Shown piece after piece: positions 37,879-48,022 of a stretch of DNA of 64,000 nt (its first letter is position 1; the number at the start of each line of letters is the position of its first letter). Under the pieces are notes generated by a model, which ran no database searches, had not been told where the DNA came from, and worked only from the letters and a program-made list of their open reading frames with translations. The position numbers were made by a program, and so were the translations under genes. Where the stretch lies: positions 6,882,001 through 6,946,000 of the forward strand of contig NZ_JACCBT010000001.1 in assembly GCF_013409045.1 (NCBI RefSeq), given 5' to 3'. Source of the DNA: Actinomadura citrea. Its GTDB lineage: Bacteria > Actinomycetota > Actinomycetes > Streptosporangiales > Streptosporangiaceae.

Positions 37879-40800
37879 TGCCGCCGCGCGGAAGAAGGCC
37901 GAAGGCCCCGTCCATCGCCGACCAGCACGCCGCTTGGGTCCGGCTGCTGCCCACCGAAGGCCCGTTCATCGCCGTCCCCGTCCTCGCGGCGGTATTCGAG
38001 CAGGGACTGGACACGGTCCCCGCGGCGGTGATGGACCGCCTGCGGCACGCGTGGAAGGAGGTCCAGGACGCACCGGACCTCCTCAACGCGGCCTGGTGCG
38101 ACTTCGTCCTGCGGGAGGTTCTGCGCCTCACCAGCGGAGTCATCGCCGAGGGCGCGGCGCTCCCGGGCGCGCTGCGCCCCGCGCCCGGAGACCACCGGGC
38201 CCGGCCGGACGGCGTGCTCTACGGCCCCGACGGCAAAGGCGGCCGGGCAGAACGCCTGCTCCTTTACCGGCGCCCCTGGACCGAGGCACTGGACAAGCCG
38301 GGACGACTAGCCATCGGCACGCCCGTCGAGCACGCGGCCGACCTGTGCCGCCGCCGGGGCACTCCCCTGGCGCTGCTGACCAACGGCCGGTCCTGGACGC
38401 TCGTGCACGCGCGGCCCAACGAGCCCGCGACCATCGCGAAGTTCGACGCCGACCTGTGGCTGGAGGAGACGGACCTTCTGCGCGCGTTCGTGACGCTGCT
38501 GTCGGCGCAGCGCGTCCTCGCCCCCGCGACGGCACCGGACGGCGGCCACTCCACGAGCCTGGCGGCCTTGTTCGCCCGCAGCGCCGAGGCGCAGGCGGAG
38601 ATCACCACCACTCTCGGCGGCCAGGTGCGCGACGCGGTCGAACTGCTTGTCGCCGAGATGGGGCAGCTCGACCGGGCGGTGGAAGGCCGCCTACTCGCGG
38701 GTGTGGAGCCGCGCGAGGCCTACCGCAGCGCCCTCGTCGTCATGATGCGGCTGGTGTTCCTCCTGTACGCCGAGGAGGCCCGGCTGATGCCGGTCGGGAC
38801 CCGGCTGTACGACCTGTCGTACTCGGTCAGCAAGTTGTTCGACCAGCTAGAGGACGACCGGTCCCGGCACGGCCCGGGAGTCGGCGACCGCCGGTCGGCC
38901 GCCTGGCCCCGGCTGATCGCCATCTTCCGCGCGGTGCACGGCGGCTCGCAGCACGACGCGATGCGCATCCCCCCGTACGGCGGACGCCTTTTCGACCCCG
39001 AGCGCTTCCCCTGGCTGGAGCACCTCCCCGTCTCGGACCTGGTGGTGCACGCCGTCCTCGAAGCGCTGCTGTTCCTAAAGAAGCGCGGCGAGCGGCTGTC
39101 GTACAAGGGCCTCGGCGTCGAGCAGATCGGTCACGTCTACGAGGGCCTGCTGGAGTTCTCCTGCACCATCACCGGTGAACCGTACGTGCGGCTCATCGGC
39201 AAGCAGGAGGCGAAGGTCCCGCTGTCGGCGCTGGAGGCCGCGGCCGAGGGCGAGGACTCCTTCAAGGACTGGCTGGCCCAGCGGAGCGGCGCGACGGCGT
39301 CCCAGCTCACCAGGGCGCTTGCCGCCGAGCCCGCACAGGCCGACGTCGGCAGGCTCGACGCGGCGTGCGACAACGACCACGATCTCGCGGCCCGAGCGGT
39401 GCGCTTCTGGGGCCTGTACGAGAAGGACCTGCGCGGCCGTCCGGCCGTGTACCCGGCCGGCTCGCTCATCATCAGCCGAGTCGGCGACCGGCGGGCGACC
39501 GGCACCCACTACACGCCGCGGGAACTCGCCGACGAGGTGGTCGAGCACACCCTCGCCCCGCTGTGCTTCTCTCCCGGCCCCGCGCAGGGCGCCGAGCCCA
39601 CCGTCTGGCGCGCCAGGTCGGCGGACGAGCTGCTCGAACTGAAGGTGCTCGACCCCGCGATGGGCTCGGGCGCGTTCCTCGTGTCCGCATGCCGCTACCT
39701 GGCCGAGCGGGTCATGGACGCCTGGGGCCGCGACGGCCTCCCCGAGGACGTCCGGACGGCGGTCGGCCCCGGCTACGACCGCGAGGACCTCGTCCTGGAG
39801 GCCCGCCGCCGCGTCGCGGCCCGCTGCATCTACGGCGTGGACCGCGACGAGATGGCGGTGGAGCTGGCGAAGCTGTCGATGTGGCTGGTGACCCTCGCCA
39901 AGGACAAGCCCTTCTCGTTCCTGGACCACGCCCTGCGCACCGGCGACTCCCTGGTGGGCCTGACGTCGATCGACCAGCTCCTCGCCTTCCACCTGGACCC
40001 GCAGGAGGGGTACCGGGTCAACTCGCGACTGACCAACACCCTCACCGACACCACCCAGGTGATCGTTGAGCAGGTCGAGCGGCTGCGCCGGGAGATCGAG
40101 GCCGAACCCGTCCGCGACGCCGTCCACGGCGAGGAGCTTGCGAGGAAGCTGGCCCTGGCCGACAGTCTGGTGGACGACCTGCGCTTCGCCGCCGACGCCG
40201 TGGTGGCCGCCGCCCTCACCGCCGCTATCGACAAGAAGCAGAACCGCAGGCCCCACTGGGAGGACGCGGACGGCCGCGAAGAGGACTACTACGAACGGCG
40301 CCTCGCCCGCCTCGCCGAAGACGTCGAGACGTCACTCGCCGGCGTCGCCGCCGCACTGCGCTCCCTCGAAGGCGGAAACCTCGACCCGGCCGAATACGGC
40401 CTGCGGCTCGACGCCCTCCTGCACCAGTGGGCCGGAAGCGCGGACCTGATCGCTCTCCAGGAGCAATCCGAGCGAGCCTCCAAGGAGGTCCGCGACCTCA
40501 TCACCCCGATGCTCCAGGGCTCCCGGAAGGAGCCCATCCGTCCTCTGCACTGGCCACTGGAATTTCCCGAGGTCATGGGGCGCGGTGGCTTCGACGCCGT
40601 CGTCGGCAACCCGCCCTTCATCGGCGGCCAGAAGCTGACCGGGAGCATCGGCGAGGACGTACGCGAGTACCTCGTCCAGTGGATCGCCCGGGAGCAGCGC
40701 GGCAGCGCCGACCTGTGCTCCTACTTCTTGCTGCGCGACCTGGACCTCGCGCCGCAGGGCCGGACCGGCATCATCGCCACCAACACAATCGCCCAAGGCG

Positions 40801-42128
40801 ACACCAGAGAGGTCGGCCTCGACCAGGCCGCCGAATGGAACTGGGACATCTACCGCGCCGTCAAGTCCCAGCCCTGGCCCGGCACGGCGTCGCTGGAAGT
40901 CTCCCTGGTGTGGGAGGGCCACGCCTCCAAGGACGAGACCCGCGTACTGGACGGCAACAAGGTCCCGGCCATCACCACGTCCCTCGACCCCATCTCGAGG
41001 GTCACCGGCAAGCCTCACCGCCTCGCCGCCAACAAGGGCCAGGCGTTCATCGGTTCCTACGTGCTCGGCAAGGGGTTCGTCCTAACTCGAGAAGAGGCCG
41101 AATCCCTAATTGAGGAGAATCCCGAGAATCGACAAGTCATCTTTCCATATCTGACAGGGGAAGACCTAAACCAAAACCCACACTCACAAGCAAGCCGTTG
41201 GGTGATTGATTTCCGAGATTGGTCGATTGAACAAGCCTCAAGCTACCCCCAAGCCTTCCAAATACTAGAAGAAAAGGTAAAGCCAGAGCGCGATCAGGTC
41301 AGATACAGCTCCAGGGCCAGGACATACTGGTGGCAATATGAGCGCCGCCGCGCCGAACTATACGAAAGAGTATCGTCGACACAGGAGGTGATCGCGATAG
41401 CGCTCGTCAGCCGCCTGGTTATGCCAACACTCGTATCCTCTCGGCAAATCTTCTCGCATAAACTTTGTATATTTCCCACGAGCGACCATGGAAGACTGGC
41501 CCTGCTTTCGAGTGTTTTTCATAGTTCTTGGGCATGGCAATGGTCCTCAACTATGAAAGCGGACTTGAATTACTCTCCCTCCGACGCTTATGAGACCCTC
41601 CCTCAACCTTCCCTCACCGCAAGAATGGCCGACGCGGCCAGGTCCCTAATCTCATACAGAACAACAGTGATTAACACCAGAAACATCGGCCTCACCTCTC
41701 TATATAATGCTCTAAACTCCCCTTCAAACCAAGATCCAGATATAGCTCACATGAGAAGGCTTCATGCGCAGATAGATGAAGCGGTCCTAGATGCTTATGC
41801 GCTCGATGAAGAGCGAGACCCTAAAATTCGAAGCTCTGAGATGCAAACTGCGTCCGTGTCGCTGCCCTCATGGCGGGATATAGACCTTGCACATGGGTTC
41901 TACGAAACACGGCAGGGAGAACGGTTTACGATCAACCCGCAAGCGCAATTGGACGTGCTGGACAAACTTTTGGCGTTGAACTATCATCGCCATAAATACG
42001 AACGAGATAGCGGCCAGCGTGTCACGGTGAAGAGAACCGGGAAACGAGGATCCTCACCGAAAAACTCCAACCATACGCAGCCACCGATCGAAGATGGCCT
42101 ATTCGCACCTCCCGACACACTATTCTGA
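37878..42128 (+). CDS. drmMI: DISARM class 1 adenine methyltransferase DrmMI (mosaic 3' end)
   Basis: N6-adenine DNA methyltransferase of 1,416 residues. A long helical N-terminus leads to the SAM-binding motif LDPAMGSGAF near residue 591, and the catalytic motif NPPF is at 911-914. The C-terminal part after about residue 1,070 should hold the target-recognition domain. It begins translationally coupled to drmD. The composition changes inside the gene: the 60 bases at 40,501-40,560 are 41/60 G+C, but those at 41,101-41,160 are 27/60, and the low value persists to the end. The C-terminus IEDGLFAPPDTLF recurs in an orphan fragment at 47.5 kb. The 3' end thus appears to have been exchanged. Confidence 0.88.
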   Translation: MPPRGRRPKAPSIADQHAAWVRLLPTEGPFIAVPVLAAVFEQGLDTVPAAVMDRLRHAWKEVQDAPDLLNAAWCDFVLREVLRLTSGVIAEGAALPGALRPAPGDHRARPDGVLYGPDGKGGRAERLLLYRRPWTEALDKPGRLAIGTPVEHAADLCRRRGTPLALLTNGRSWTLVHARPNEPATIAKFDADLWLEETDLLRAFVTLLSAQRVLAPATAPDGGHSTSLAALFARSAEAQAEITTTLGGQVRDAVELLVAEMGQLDRAVEGRLLAGVEPREAYRSALVVMMRLVFLLYAEEARLMPVGTRLYDLSYSVSKLFDQLEDDRSRHGPGVGDRRSAAWPRLIAIFRAVHGGSQHDAMRIPPYGGRLFDPERFPWLEHLPVSDLVVHAVLEALLFLKKRGERLSYKGLGVEQIGHVYEGLLEFSCTITGEPYVRLIGKQEAKVPLSALEAAAEGEDSFKDWLAQRSGATASQLTRALAAEPAQADVGRLDAACDNDHDLAARAVRFWGLYEKDLRGRPAVYPAGSLIISRVGDRRATGTHYTPRELADEVVEHTLAPLCFSPGPAQGAEPTVWRARSADELLELKVLDPAMGSGAFLVSACRYLAERVMDAWGRDGLPEDVRTAVGPGYDREDLVLEARRRVAARCIYGVDRDEMAVELAKLSMWLVTLAKDKPFSFLDHALRTGDSLVGLTSIDQLLAFHLDPQEGYRVNSRLTNTLTDTTQVIVEQVERLRREIEAEPVRDAVHGEELARKLALADSLVDDLRFAADAVVAAALTAAIDKKQNRRPHWEDADGREEDYYERRLARLAEDVETSLAGVAAALRSLEGGNLDPAEYGLRLDALLHQWAGSADLIALQEQSERASKEVRDLITPMLQGSRKEPIRPLHWPLEFPEVMGRGGFDAVVGNPPFIGGQKLTGSIGEDVREYLVQWIAREQRGSADLCSYFLLRDLDLAPQGRTGIIATNTIAQGDTREVGLDQAAEWNWDIYRAVKSQPWPGTASLEVSLVWEGHASKDETRVLDGNKVPAITTSLDPISRVTGKPHRLAANKGQAFIGSYVLGKGFVLTREEAESLIEENPENRQVIFPYLTGEDLNQNPHSQASRWVIDFRDWSIEQASSYPQAFQILEEKVKPERDQVRYSSRARTYWWQYERRRAELYERVSSTQEVIAIALVSRLVMPTLVSSRQIFSHKLCIFPTSDHGRLALLSSVFHSSWAWQWSSTMKADLNYSPSDAYETLPQPSLTARMADAARSLISYRTTVINTRNIGLTSLYNALNSPSNQDPDIAHMRRLHAQIDEAVLDAYALDEERDPKIRSSEMQTASVSLPSWRDIDLAHGFYETRQGERFTINPQAQLDVLDKLLALNYHRHKYERDSGQRVTVKRTGKRGSSPKNSNHTQPPIEDGLFAPPDTLF

Positions 42129-42533
42129 TTCCTCTCAGGCAAGGCGCTCCGCGCCGGGGTCCAGTTCGATCGATGTTCCAGATCTGCTGCGGCACTGTGG
42201 GATGGGCAATCTGTGCTGGCTTCCGAACGGTATCCGCCCGTCACGTTCCTGCACACCATGAGCCGGAGGAACGGCCAGCAGCTCGGCACGGCACAGGATG
42301 CCGCCACCTTACTCGCCAAACCGGCGAAGCCACTCAACCTCAACTGGACGACTCCGACAGGCCTTGAACTGCCCGCGCTAACACTCTATGAGTGGAGGTG
42401 CAACTTCCTGACAGTCAATCGCACCTCCACTGATGACAACAGCAGTGACCCCAGCAATTACTAAAAGTAATCAACCGATCGCTACCGACTCAAAGGCCCT
42501 GTTGCACCCCAGCGACCGGCAAATGTTCGGATC
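42129..42533. other. Gap after drmMI
   Basis: About 400 nt between drmMI and the PadR gene. G+C rises again briefly near 42,140-42,370, which suggests a small fragment of different origin. The open frames here (for example plus 42,213-42,464) match nothing I recognise and lack ribosome-binding sites, so no gene is called. Confidence 0.35.
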
Positions 42534-42866
42534 ATGCCTGTGATGAGCGAAACTACTTACATCATCCTGGCTGTACTCCTTGATGGCCCGCTCGACGGCT
42601 ATAGGATTGTCACGCGCGCCTCCGAGCGTTCTGGCGGGGACGTACAGCTCGCCGCTGGCACACTCTACGACGCACTCGATCGGATGATCCGCGGTGGCCT
42701 CATCGTTGTAGACCGGGGGGAGATCAGCCAAGGACGTTCCCGTCGTCTTTTTCGAATAACCGACGAGGGCACCGAAGCCGTCATGCGGGAAGCTGTACGA
42801 ATGGCCCGGGCAGCTAACATCGTCCTGGCTCTCAGGAAGACAGCCCCTAAAAAAGATGCGGATTGA
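42534..42866 (+). CDS. PadR-family transcriptional regulator
   Basis: Winged-helix regulator of 110 residues with the PadR pattern: YIILAVLLDGPLDGYRIVTR, VQLAAGTLYDALDRMIRGGL, RRLFRITDEGTEAV. It consists of the DNA-binding domain plus a short C-terminal helix. The start is uncertain: ATG at 42534, GTG at 42540 or ATG at 42543 (MSETTYIIL), none with a clear ribosome-binding site. It is convergent with the restriction-modification gene downstream. It was probably acquired with the low-G+C block; its target is unknown. Confidence 0.8.
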   Translation: MPVMSETTYIILAVLLDGPLDGYRIVTRASERSGGDVQLAAGTLYDALDRMIRGGLIVVDRGEISQGRSRRLFRITDEGTEAVMREAVRMARAANIVLALRKTAPKKDAD

Positions 42867-42945
42867 CTATTTCGGGAACCACTTCACATCGATCGCGCCA
42901 GTCTAATATAGATGAACCATCGGCAACGCTCCTCATCCTCGCTAG

Positions 42946-45900
42946 TTACATATGGTTTGCGCGAGGCTGCCGCTCTCTATCTGTACGGGGGAATCGAACT
43001 CCCGCTCTAGCTAGTTCACCAGCAGTGATGACAGGACCATTGAGAATCGCCTCCAGGGTTAGCGCCTGCGCCTCCTCAAGGTCTACTATCCGACGCAGCG
43101 CAGTCAGAAGTTCATTAAACTCCTGCACCCACTCATAAGGCCATCTATCAATATAGATATCATCCAGCGGACTGGTTCTCCTCCCGCCAGGCTCAGCTTT
43201 GCGATAGCCGAACCAGTGTTTGATCACTCGCATTCCGCTGACAGAGTAATCCCACATGAGGCGAGTGACAGGACCGAAGCCAGCTTTACCGACGTGAACG
43301 ATCTGGGCTGCCTCGTCGTATGAAATGTGTTCAGGTAGCCGATCTCCCATAGAACTAACGTTGACAATGCGCCGTGCGTCACCTGAAGAAAAGGCGATCG
43401 CATTAGGGGGGCGCCCCTGGTCAATGTCAGCTGCCGTAGCACCGTAGGTGACTGCCCAGAGCAGTTCCTGCCCCAAATGAACCGCCTGATCGAACAGCTT
43501 TGACGTACGAGTTATCGGCACTCGTACACCAGGCGTTTGGAGCTCATCAAGGAATCGGGTCGTGAAAAGCGGATGCGATACGACGGCAGCGATGTAGGCA
43601 GTCAACTCCTCCACGCTGACAGACTTTCCGTACTCACGACCAAGCGCTTGGAGCAGGCTGGGAGCGACATTCCCCGACCCGTCCGGGTGCATCATAGGAA
43701 TGACTCGACCACCTTCACTTCCTTTGAAATGGTGCGTCTCCGGAATCAGGCCGGCAAACGTGACCGCCGGGCCGGGCCCAATTGGCTGTGAGTGCTGTTC
43801 ACTGATGAAGACCTGACCTCGCACCTCTGCGGCCCAAAGGTTCGGACGCGGGCGGTCGATAACTCGACGATCCGGTATTATCCATTGCCGATCAAGGAAA
43901 CGATACGCCACCCGACGTGGCTCCGGACAGGGCTCGGTTTCTTCCCGCAGATTTTTTGGGTTAGGAAGATACCCATTGAGAGGTTCTACCTTTGAGTCAA
44001 TGTCGCGATCAACGGTTCTCTTCAGCAGAACTGATTTTCGAGTTGGGTTCCTCTCTCCAACAAGAACGGCCCACCTTCGTCGCAGAATATCTGGCGACGG
44101 AGCATAAACCCACCTACGATTGCTCGTAATCCCGGTAGTCGTCCAAGGGAACAAGTCGCCGAGAGCTGGATAGTCGTCCCAAGACGACTCTGACGTGGGC
44201 GTAAAAGGTGCGTCCCAGTCATTGCGAATGTGACGCCACGAAGAATCCGTTATAGAGATATTTTTGAGTCGTCGATACTTATCATCACGTTGGCCAGTGA
44301 CTTCGCTGAAGTACAGATCAGCAGGAGTATCCGAGTCGACTCCAGTTCGACGGCGAACGAAAATTCCGATGGCCAACGTCTGTCTCACGCCGGGAAATAC
44401 TCGAGTAGACACGTCGGGTTCCATGCCTTCAGGAGTGACATTTATTACCCAACCCTCGCTGCAAGTTTGACGCAGGTATCTTCTCATCCCTTTAAATCCA
44501 GGACCCTTGAGGTATCCAGCTGGAGTGATGAATGCCACCACGCCATGGTGGCCATTATCTAGACTTTCGAACACCTTCCAAGTTGCCCATGCCCAAAAAT
44601 AAATGTATTGGCTCTTTAGGACATATTCCATGCGACCGTTTCCAGTCATGCGAAAGCGATCAAGAGGTGCCCTTCTGCCACATCCTCCGGATTCTGCCCA
44701 GCCACCCTGGCCTTCAGCAGCCCTCCGATAAGGTGGATTGCCAATAACTACGGTTACCGGAATTTTTCCCTTAACATCGTTAGCGCGCCGGCGAGAGCGC
44801 GCGATTGGTTCATAGGCAGATGCTATTGAGGGCACCGCAACAAAAGGGTCATCAAGAGTGTCGGTCACGTACATATGCATTCCATGCTGCGGCAGCTTGG
44901 CATTATACGATCTCATGAGGTCAACCGCTCGCATTTCTGCAACTGCATAAGGACCCATCTGTTTTTCGAATCCCATTAGTCGCTCTGCCAGACTACTGAT
45001 CGCGGAGGGGACAGAGCCAGGACCTTGCCTGTCAGTGACCTGCTGTGCAGTTTGCTCTATTATCGCATGGAGGTAGGTGCCGGTACCCATCGCCGGGTCG
45101 ACTGTCGTAACTGTGGGCGCCAAGAACTTGTCTGGTGTGTTCAATCGATTAGCCAGAATTTCGCCCGTGAGACGGACCATCGAATCGACAACTTCACGTG
45201 GCGTATAGTATACGCCGCTATTCTGGCGGAGCTCAGGGTCGTACATATTTAGGAACGACTCATAAAGGTGAAGGTAGGCGTCTCGTTCTCCACGACGAAC
45301 TCGGTGCCAATCAACGGCACCGATAACGCGGCGGAGTAGGTCCAGGAGATCGGAAAGTTGATCTGTCGCGGACTCAGTCAGCAACTGCAAGGCCTTGCCC
45401 ATGAGCTCGTGCGTCTGACCTGCTCTCAATTGGACTGAGATTGCATTCATGTCCGCGCCAGCGACGTCGATACCCTCGCTTCGAGCAAGCAACAGAGAAA
45501 ACGTCAATGTCTGTGCATAATAATCAGCGAAGACGGTATCGGACACAGTGGGAAATAGTAGACTGCGCCAATCTCTGGCTAGACCACTGAACGGCTGCCG
45601 CCATTCGTCCGCGCCTTCTCTGACGGCTTTTTTCTCCAAGGCCATTTGGTCAACGACAAATTGACGCAGCAATCGACAGAGTGGCGCTACAGTCTCTACC
45701 AGATCATCTACCGAGACGATGGGAGGAGGAGTCCATCGCAGAAAATCGATCAGAATCCGTTCCAGCGCAGAGTCAGAGATCAAAATCGGGTGCCCGGGAG
45801 CTTCCAGGTTCCCGTCCAGATTAGCCTTCTCCACAAGGCGTCCACTCTTGTAGAGTCTCCACTCATTACCGTTAGTGTAGATCAAAAGCGGAAGTTTTTT

Positions 45901-46221
45901 CAGGCGATTCCACTGACGGTGGTTATGACCCCGGAAACCTTCTGGGTCCAGCGAGGTTCCAGGCCTCTTGACCTCAAGATATCCAGTCACCGCGCCATTA
46001 ACTCGGACCGCATAGTCGAGGCGCACTCCAAGATCTGCGAGCGGGGCTTCTCCATGCATGACAACGTCCAAGCCGAACTGCGCTCCGGCTTCCCGCATTA
46101 GCTGTTCCAGAGGGCTGCGGATCGCTGCCTCGGCTCCTCCCGCACCTCCAGCAAGTCGCTCCTGGCAAGCCCTGGCAAAGTCCGCCACAGCGCGCTCAAG
46201 CCACTCGGGTACCGAAGCCAT
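42946..46221 (-). CDS. Single-chain restriction-modification enzyme (N6-adenine methylase with nuclease domain)
   Basis: Protein of 1,091 residues combining cleavage and methylation. The N-terminal domain has a PD-(D/E)xK nuclease signature, Asp69 and Glu83-Val-Lys85, in LDYAVRVNG and GYLEVKRPG. The methylase has SAM motif DPAMGTG at 375-381 and catalytic NPPY at 495-498, with YYTPREVVDSMVRL before them. The C-terminal 500 residues should recognise DNA. This resembles type IIG or helicase-less type ISP enzymes; a Snf2-type translocase region is missing. It lies antiparallel inside the DISARM operon and has clearly lower G+C than drmA and drmB, so it is probably a separate acquisition. Confidence 0.85.
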   Translation of the reverse strand: MASVPEWLERAVADFARACQERLAGGAGGAEAAIRSPLEQLMREAGAQFGLDVVMHGEAPLADLGVRLDYAVRVNGAVTGYLEVKRPGTSLDPEGFRGHNHRQWNRLKKLPLLIYTNGNEWRLYKSGRLVEKANLDGNLEAPGHPILISDSALERILIDFLRWTPPPIVSVDDLVETVAPLCRLLRQFVVDQMALEKKAVREGADEWRQPFSGLARDWRSLLFPTVSDTVFADYYAQTLTFSLLLARSEGIDVAGADMNAISVQLRAGQTHELMGKALQLLTESATDQLSDLLDLLRRVIGAVDWHRVRRGERDAYLHLYESFLNMYDPELRQNSGVYYTPREVVDSMVRLTGEILANRLNTPDKFLAPTVTTVDPAMGTGTYLHAIIEQTAQQVTDRQGPGSVPSAISSLAERLMGFEKQMGPYAVAEMRAVDLMRSYNAKLPQHGMHMYVTDTLDDPFVAVPSIASAYEPIARSRRRANDVKGKIPVTVVIGNPPYRRAAEGQGGWAESGGCGRRAPLDRFRMTGNGRMEYVLKSQYIYFWAWATWKVFESLDNGHHGVVAFITPAGYLKGPGFKGMRRYLRQTCSEGWVINVTPEGMEPDVSTRVFPGVRQTLAIGIFVRRRTGVDSDTPADLYFSEVTGQRDDKYRRLKNISITDSSWRHIRNDWDAPFTPTSESSWDDYPALGDLFPWTTTGITSNRRWVYAPSPDILRRRWAVLVGERNPTRKSVLLKRTVDRDIDSKVEPLNGYLPNPKNLREETEPCPEPRRVAYRFLDRQWIIPDRRVIDRPRPNLWAAEVRGQVFISEQHSQPIGPGPAVTFAGLIPETHHFKGSEGGRVIPMMHPDGSGNVAPSLLQALGREYGKSVSVEELTAYIAAVVSHPLFTTRFLDELQTPGVRVPITRTSKLFDQAVHLGQELLWAVTYGATAADIDQGRPPNAIAFSSGDARRIVNVSSMGDRLPEHISYDEAAQIVHVGKAGFGPVTRLMWDYSVSGMRVIKHWFGYRKAEPGGRRTSPLDDIYIDRWPYEWVQEFNELLTALRRIVDLEEAQALTLEAILNGPVITAGELARAGVRFPRTDRERQPRANHM

Positions 46222-46408
46222 CTCCAGCCACCCCGTCCTCAGATCTCAGCAACCACCTATCCTACGAAAGCGTACTAACTAAGGGCGAAGTTGGACACAA
46301 CAATCCTAATTTTCCCCCGAGGTTCGCGAAGCTAGCCGGTCAGCGGGATGGTCACCGATCGGCTCCCCACAACGCTGGTAGCCGAGCACGCTGCCCTCGC
46401 CAGCGGTC

Positions 46409-47150
46409 TTAGAGGTCATAACAGAACCGGCGGACGAGGCGGTGGCAGCAGATGACGGCTGCGGCGAGGGGCATGAATGCTTCGTGGATGGCGGCGCGGA
46501 TCTCTCAACGGGTGCGCAGGTGGCGGGGCCAGTGCAGCAGGCCGATGGTGCGCTCGACGACATAGCGGTGGACGCTCAGCCCGGAGCCGTGTGGGGCGCC
46601 GCGGCGGGCGATGACCGGTCAGCCGCCTGAGCCGGCGGCGGGGCGTCCAACCCCGCCTCGGACGAGCGGCACCTTGCCCAGCAACGGGATCAGCTAAGTG
46701 ACATCGCCCGCGGTTGCCGCCGGTCAGCGCGAGGGCGAGCGGGGTGCCGTGCCCGTCGGTCAGCACGTGGCGTTTCGAGCCCGGTCGGCCGCGGTCGACC
46801 GGGCTCTGCCCTGTTTTGGGCCACCGTTCAAAGCCCGCACGTGGGAGCTGTCGATCATCTCCCTGGACCAGTCCAGTTGCCCGGCGGCGTGCAACTCCTC
46901 CAGCAGCAGCCGGTGCACCCGCTCCCAGACGCCTGCCTGGTGCCACTCGGCCACCCGCCGCCAGCACATCATCCCCGACCTGAACCCCAGCTCCTGAGGC
47001 AGGAACTCCCATCGGATCTTGGTGTGCAGCACGAACAAGATCCCGCGCAGCACCTTGTGGTCGTCCAACCGCTTACGCCCAGAATGGGGTTGCGGCGCTC
47101 GACCTTCGGCAGCAGCGGCTCAACCCGCTCCGACGTGCTGTCGGCCACGA
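46409..47150 (-). pseudogene. Degenerate IS5-family transposase
   Basis: Fragments in different minus-strand frames together match an IS5-family transposase. 46760-47068 gives LDDHKVLRGILFVLHTKIRW, ELGFRSGMMCWRRVAEWHQ and MIDSSHVRALNGGPKQG. A shifted frame continues as RPGSKRHVLTDGHGTPLALA and LTGGN. Near the end IHEAFMPLAAAVICCHRLVR runs to a stop at 46409. At least two or three frameshifts make it inactive. An upstream piece PLLPKVERRNP is in yet another frame near 47,110. No clean terminal inverted repeats were identified. It marks the insertion-prone gap inside the DISARM locus. Confidence 0.82.
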
Positions 47151-47398
47151 TTCATGGAGGTTGCTCACCTCTACGCACCCGCCCACGCCACACGCGGACA
47201 TCATTCTATGCCGCGCCACATGCACATCTTGTTGTGATCTCTAAGTCGAGGGGTTCGGGGCTCACTAGGATCGGCGGTATGAATGTGCCGGTTAAGGAGC
47301 TGAACGTACTGCCGAGTGCGTCAGCGCTGGCGGAGACCAGAACCGGCCTTGTAGGTGGGTCGCTAGTTCGGTCTGCGGCCTGAAAGCTTCGTGAGTGA

Positions 47399-47560
47399 GC
47401 AGATCAGCACTCCCTGCATCGCTATTGGCTTGTCGGAGGGAAGAGGCTGCACGCTCCGAAGAAGCGAGCCCCGAAGCGTGCACCCGCGTCGAAAGCCTCT
47501 GCCGAGTCGCAAGCGTCGATTGAGGACGGGCTCTTCGCTCCGCCCGACACCTTGTTCTGA
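47399..47560 (+). pseudogene. Orphan 3' end of a drmMI gene
   Basis: An open stretch of 53 codons, with an in-frame stop just upstream (47396) and no start, encodes a basic tail (KKRAPKRAPASKASAE) and then SIEDGLFAPPDTLF followed by TGA. The last 13 residues are identical to the last 13 of DrmMI at 42,128, yet the corresponding 42 bases including the stop match at only 32 positions, so this is not a recent duplication. It has normal high G+C and lies on the same strand as drmD, drmA and drmB. The simplest reading is that it is the native drmMI end left behind when a different 3' end plus extra genes were inserted. Confidence 0.72.
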
Positions 47561-47584
47561 CGCCACTGCTGCCGCTGGCAGCGA

Positions 47585-48022
47585 TCATTGAAAAGGCTCA
47601 TGGGTGTCGCGGCGTGCCTGTAGGGCGCTGGAGACCCACGGGGCCAGCAGGTGGTGGACCGCCTCTGCTGCTTTCGCCGGAGCGGTGCACGGGCCGAAGA
47701 GCACGCCTGTCGCGGACTTGTACCACGGGACCTGCTCAGCCGATGGGACTTTCGGCGCCGCCACGAGCATGACGCTCTGCCCTATGCGCGGCACCCGGAC
47801 ATCGATGACGCGCAGGAATTTGGGAGATGTGTCGAACTGCGGGAGCGTCATCCACCCCTTGGATTCGAGTTCGAAGGCAAGTTCACTCAGGCATTCCTCC
47901 GCTCCCAGCGGCACCTTCGGCGGTGGCAGTTGGGACGACGGGTAGAGCGCGGGGGCTGACAGGGCATGGTCGCTAGCCGGTCGGCGCGCTCGGACGCGTC
48001 GTCGGCGCTGGTGCCGGGTCAT
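47585..48022 (-). CDS. Hypothetical protein, second gene of a small operon
   Basis: Unrecognised protein of 145 residues. A basic N-terminus (TRHQRRRRVRARR) is followed by a compact region with VIDVRVPRIGQSVMLVAA and VPWYKSATGVLFGP. No membrane segment. Its start overlaps the stop of the upstream 79-residue gene (ATGA). The pair is divergent from the XRE regulator gene, an arrangement often seen around XRE/DUF397 pairs in actinomycetes. Confidence 0.55.
   Translation of the reverse strand: MTRHQRRRRVRARRPASDHALSAPALYPSSQLPPPKVPLGAEECLSELAFELESKGWMTLPQFDTSPKFLRVIDVRVPRIGQSVMLVAAPKVPSAEQVPWYKSATGVLFGPCTAPAKAAEAVHHLLAPWVSSALQARRDTHEPFQ

Noticed and set aside
42213..42464. Plus-strand 83-codon frame after drmMI
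   Set aside because: It has no ribosome-binding site or recognisable domain and is probably non-coding or a remnant.
42946..46221. Assignment as PglX of a BREX system
   Set aside because: The protein has an N-terminal nuclease motif, and no brxC/pglY, pglZ or brxL genes are nearby, so a stand-alone restriction-modification enzyme fits better.
47281..47383. Short plus-strand frame starting MNVPVKELNVLPS
   Set aside because: Only 34 codons without a partner or motif, lying between the IS relic and the drmMI remnant; too little to call a gene.
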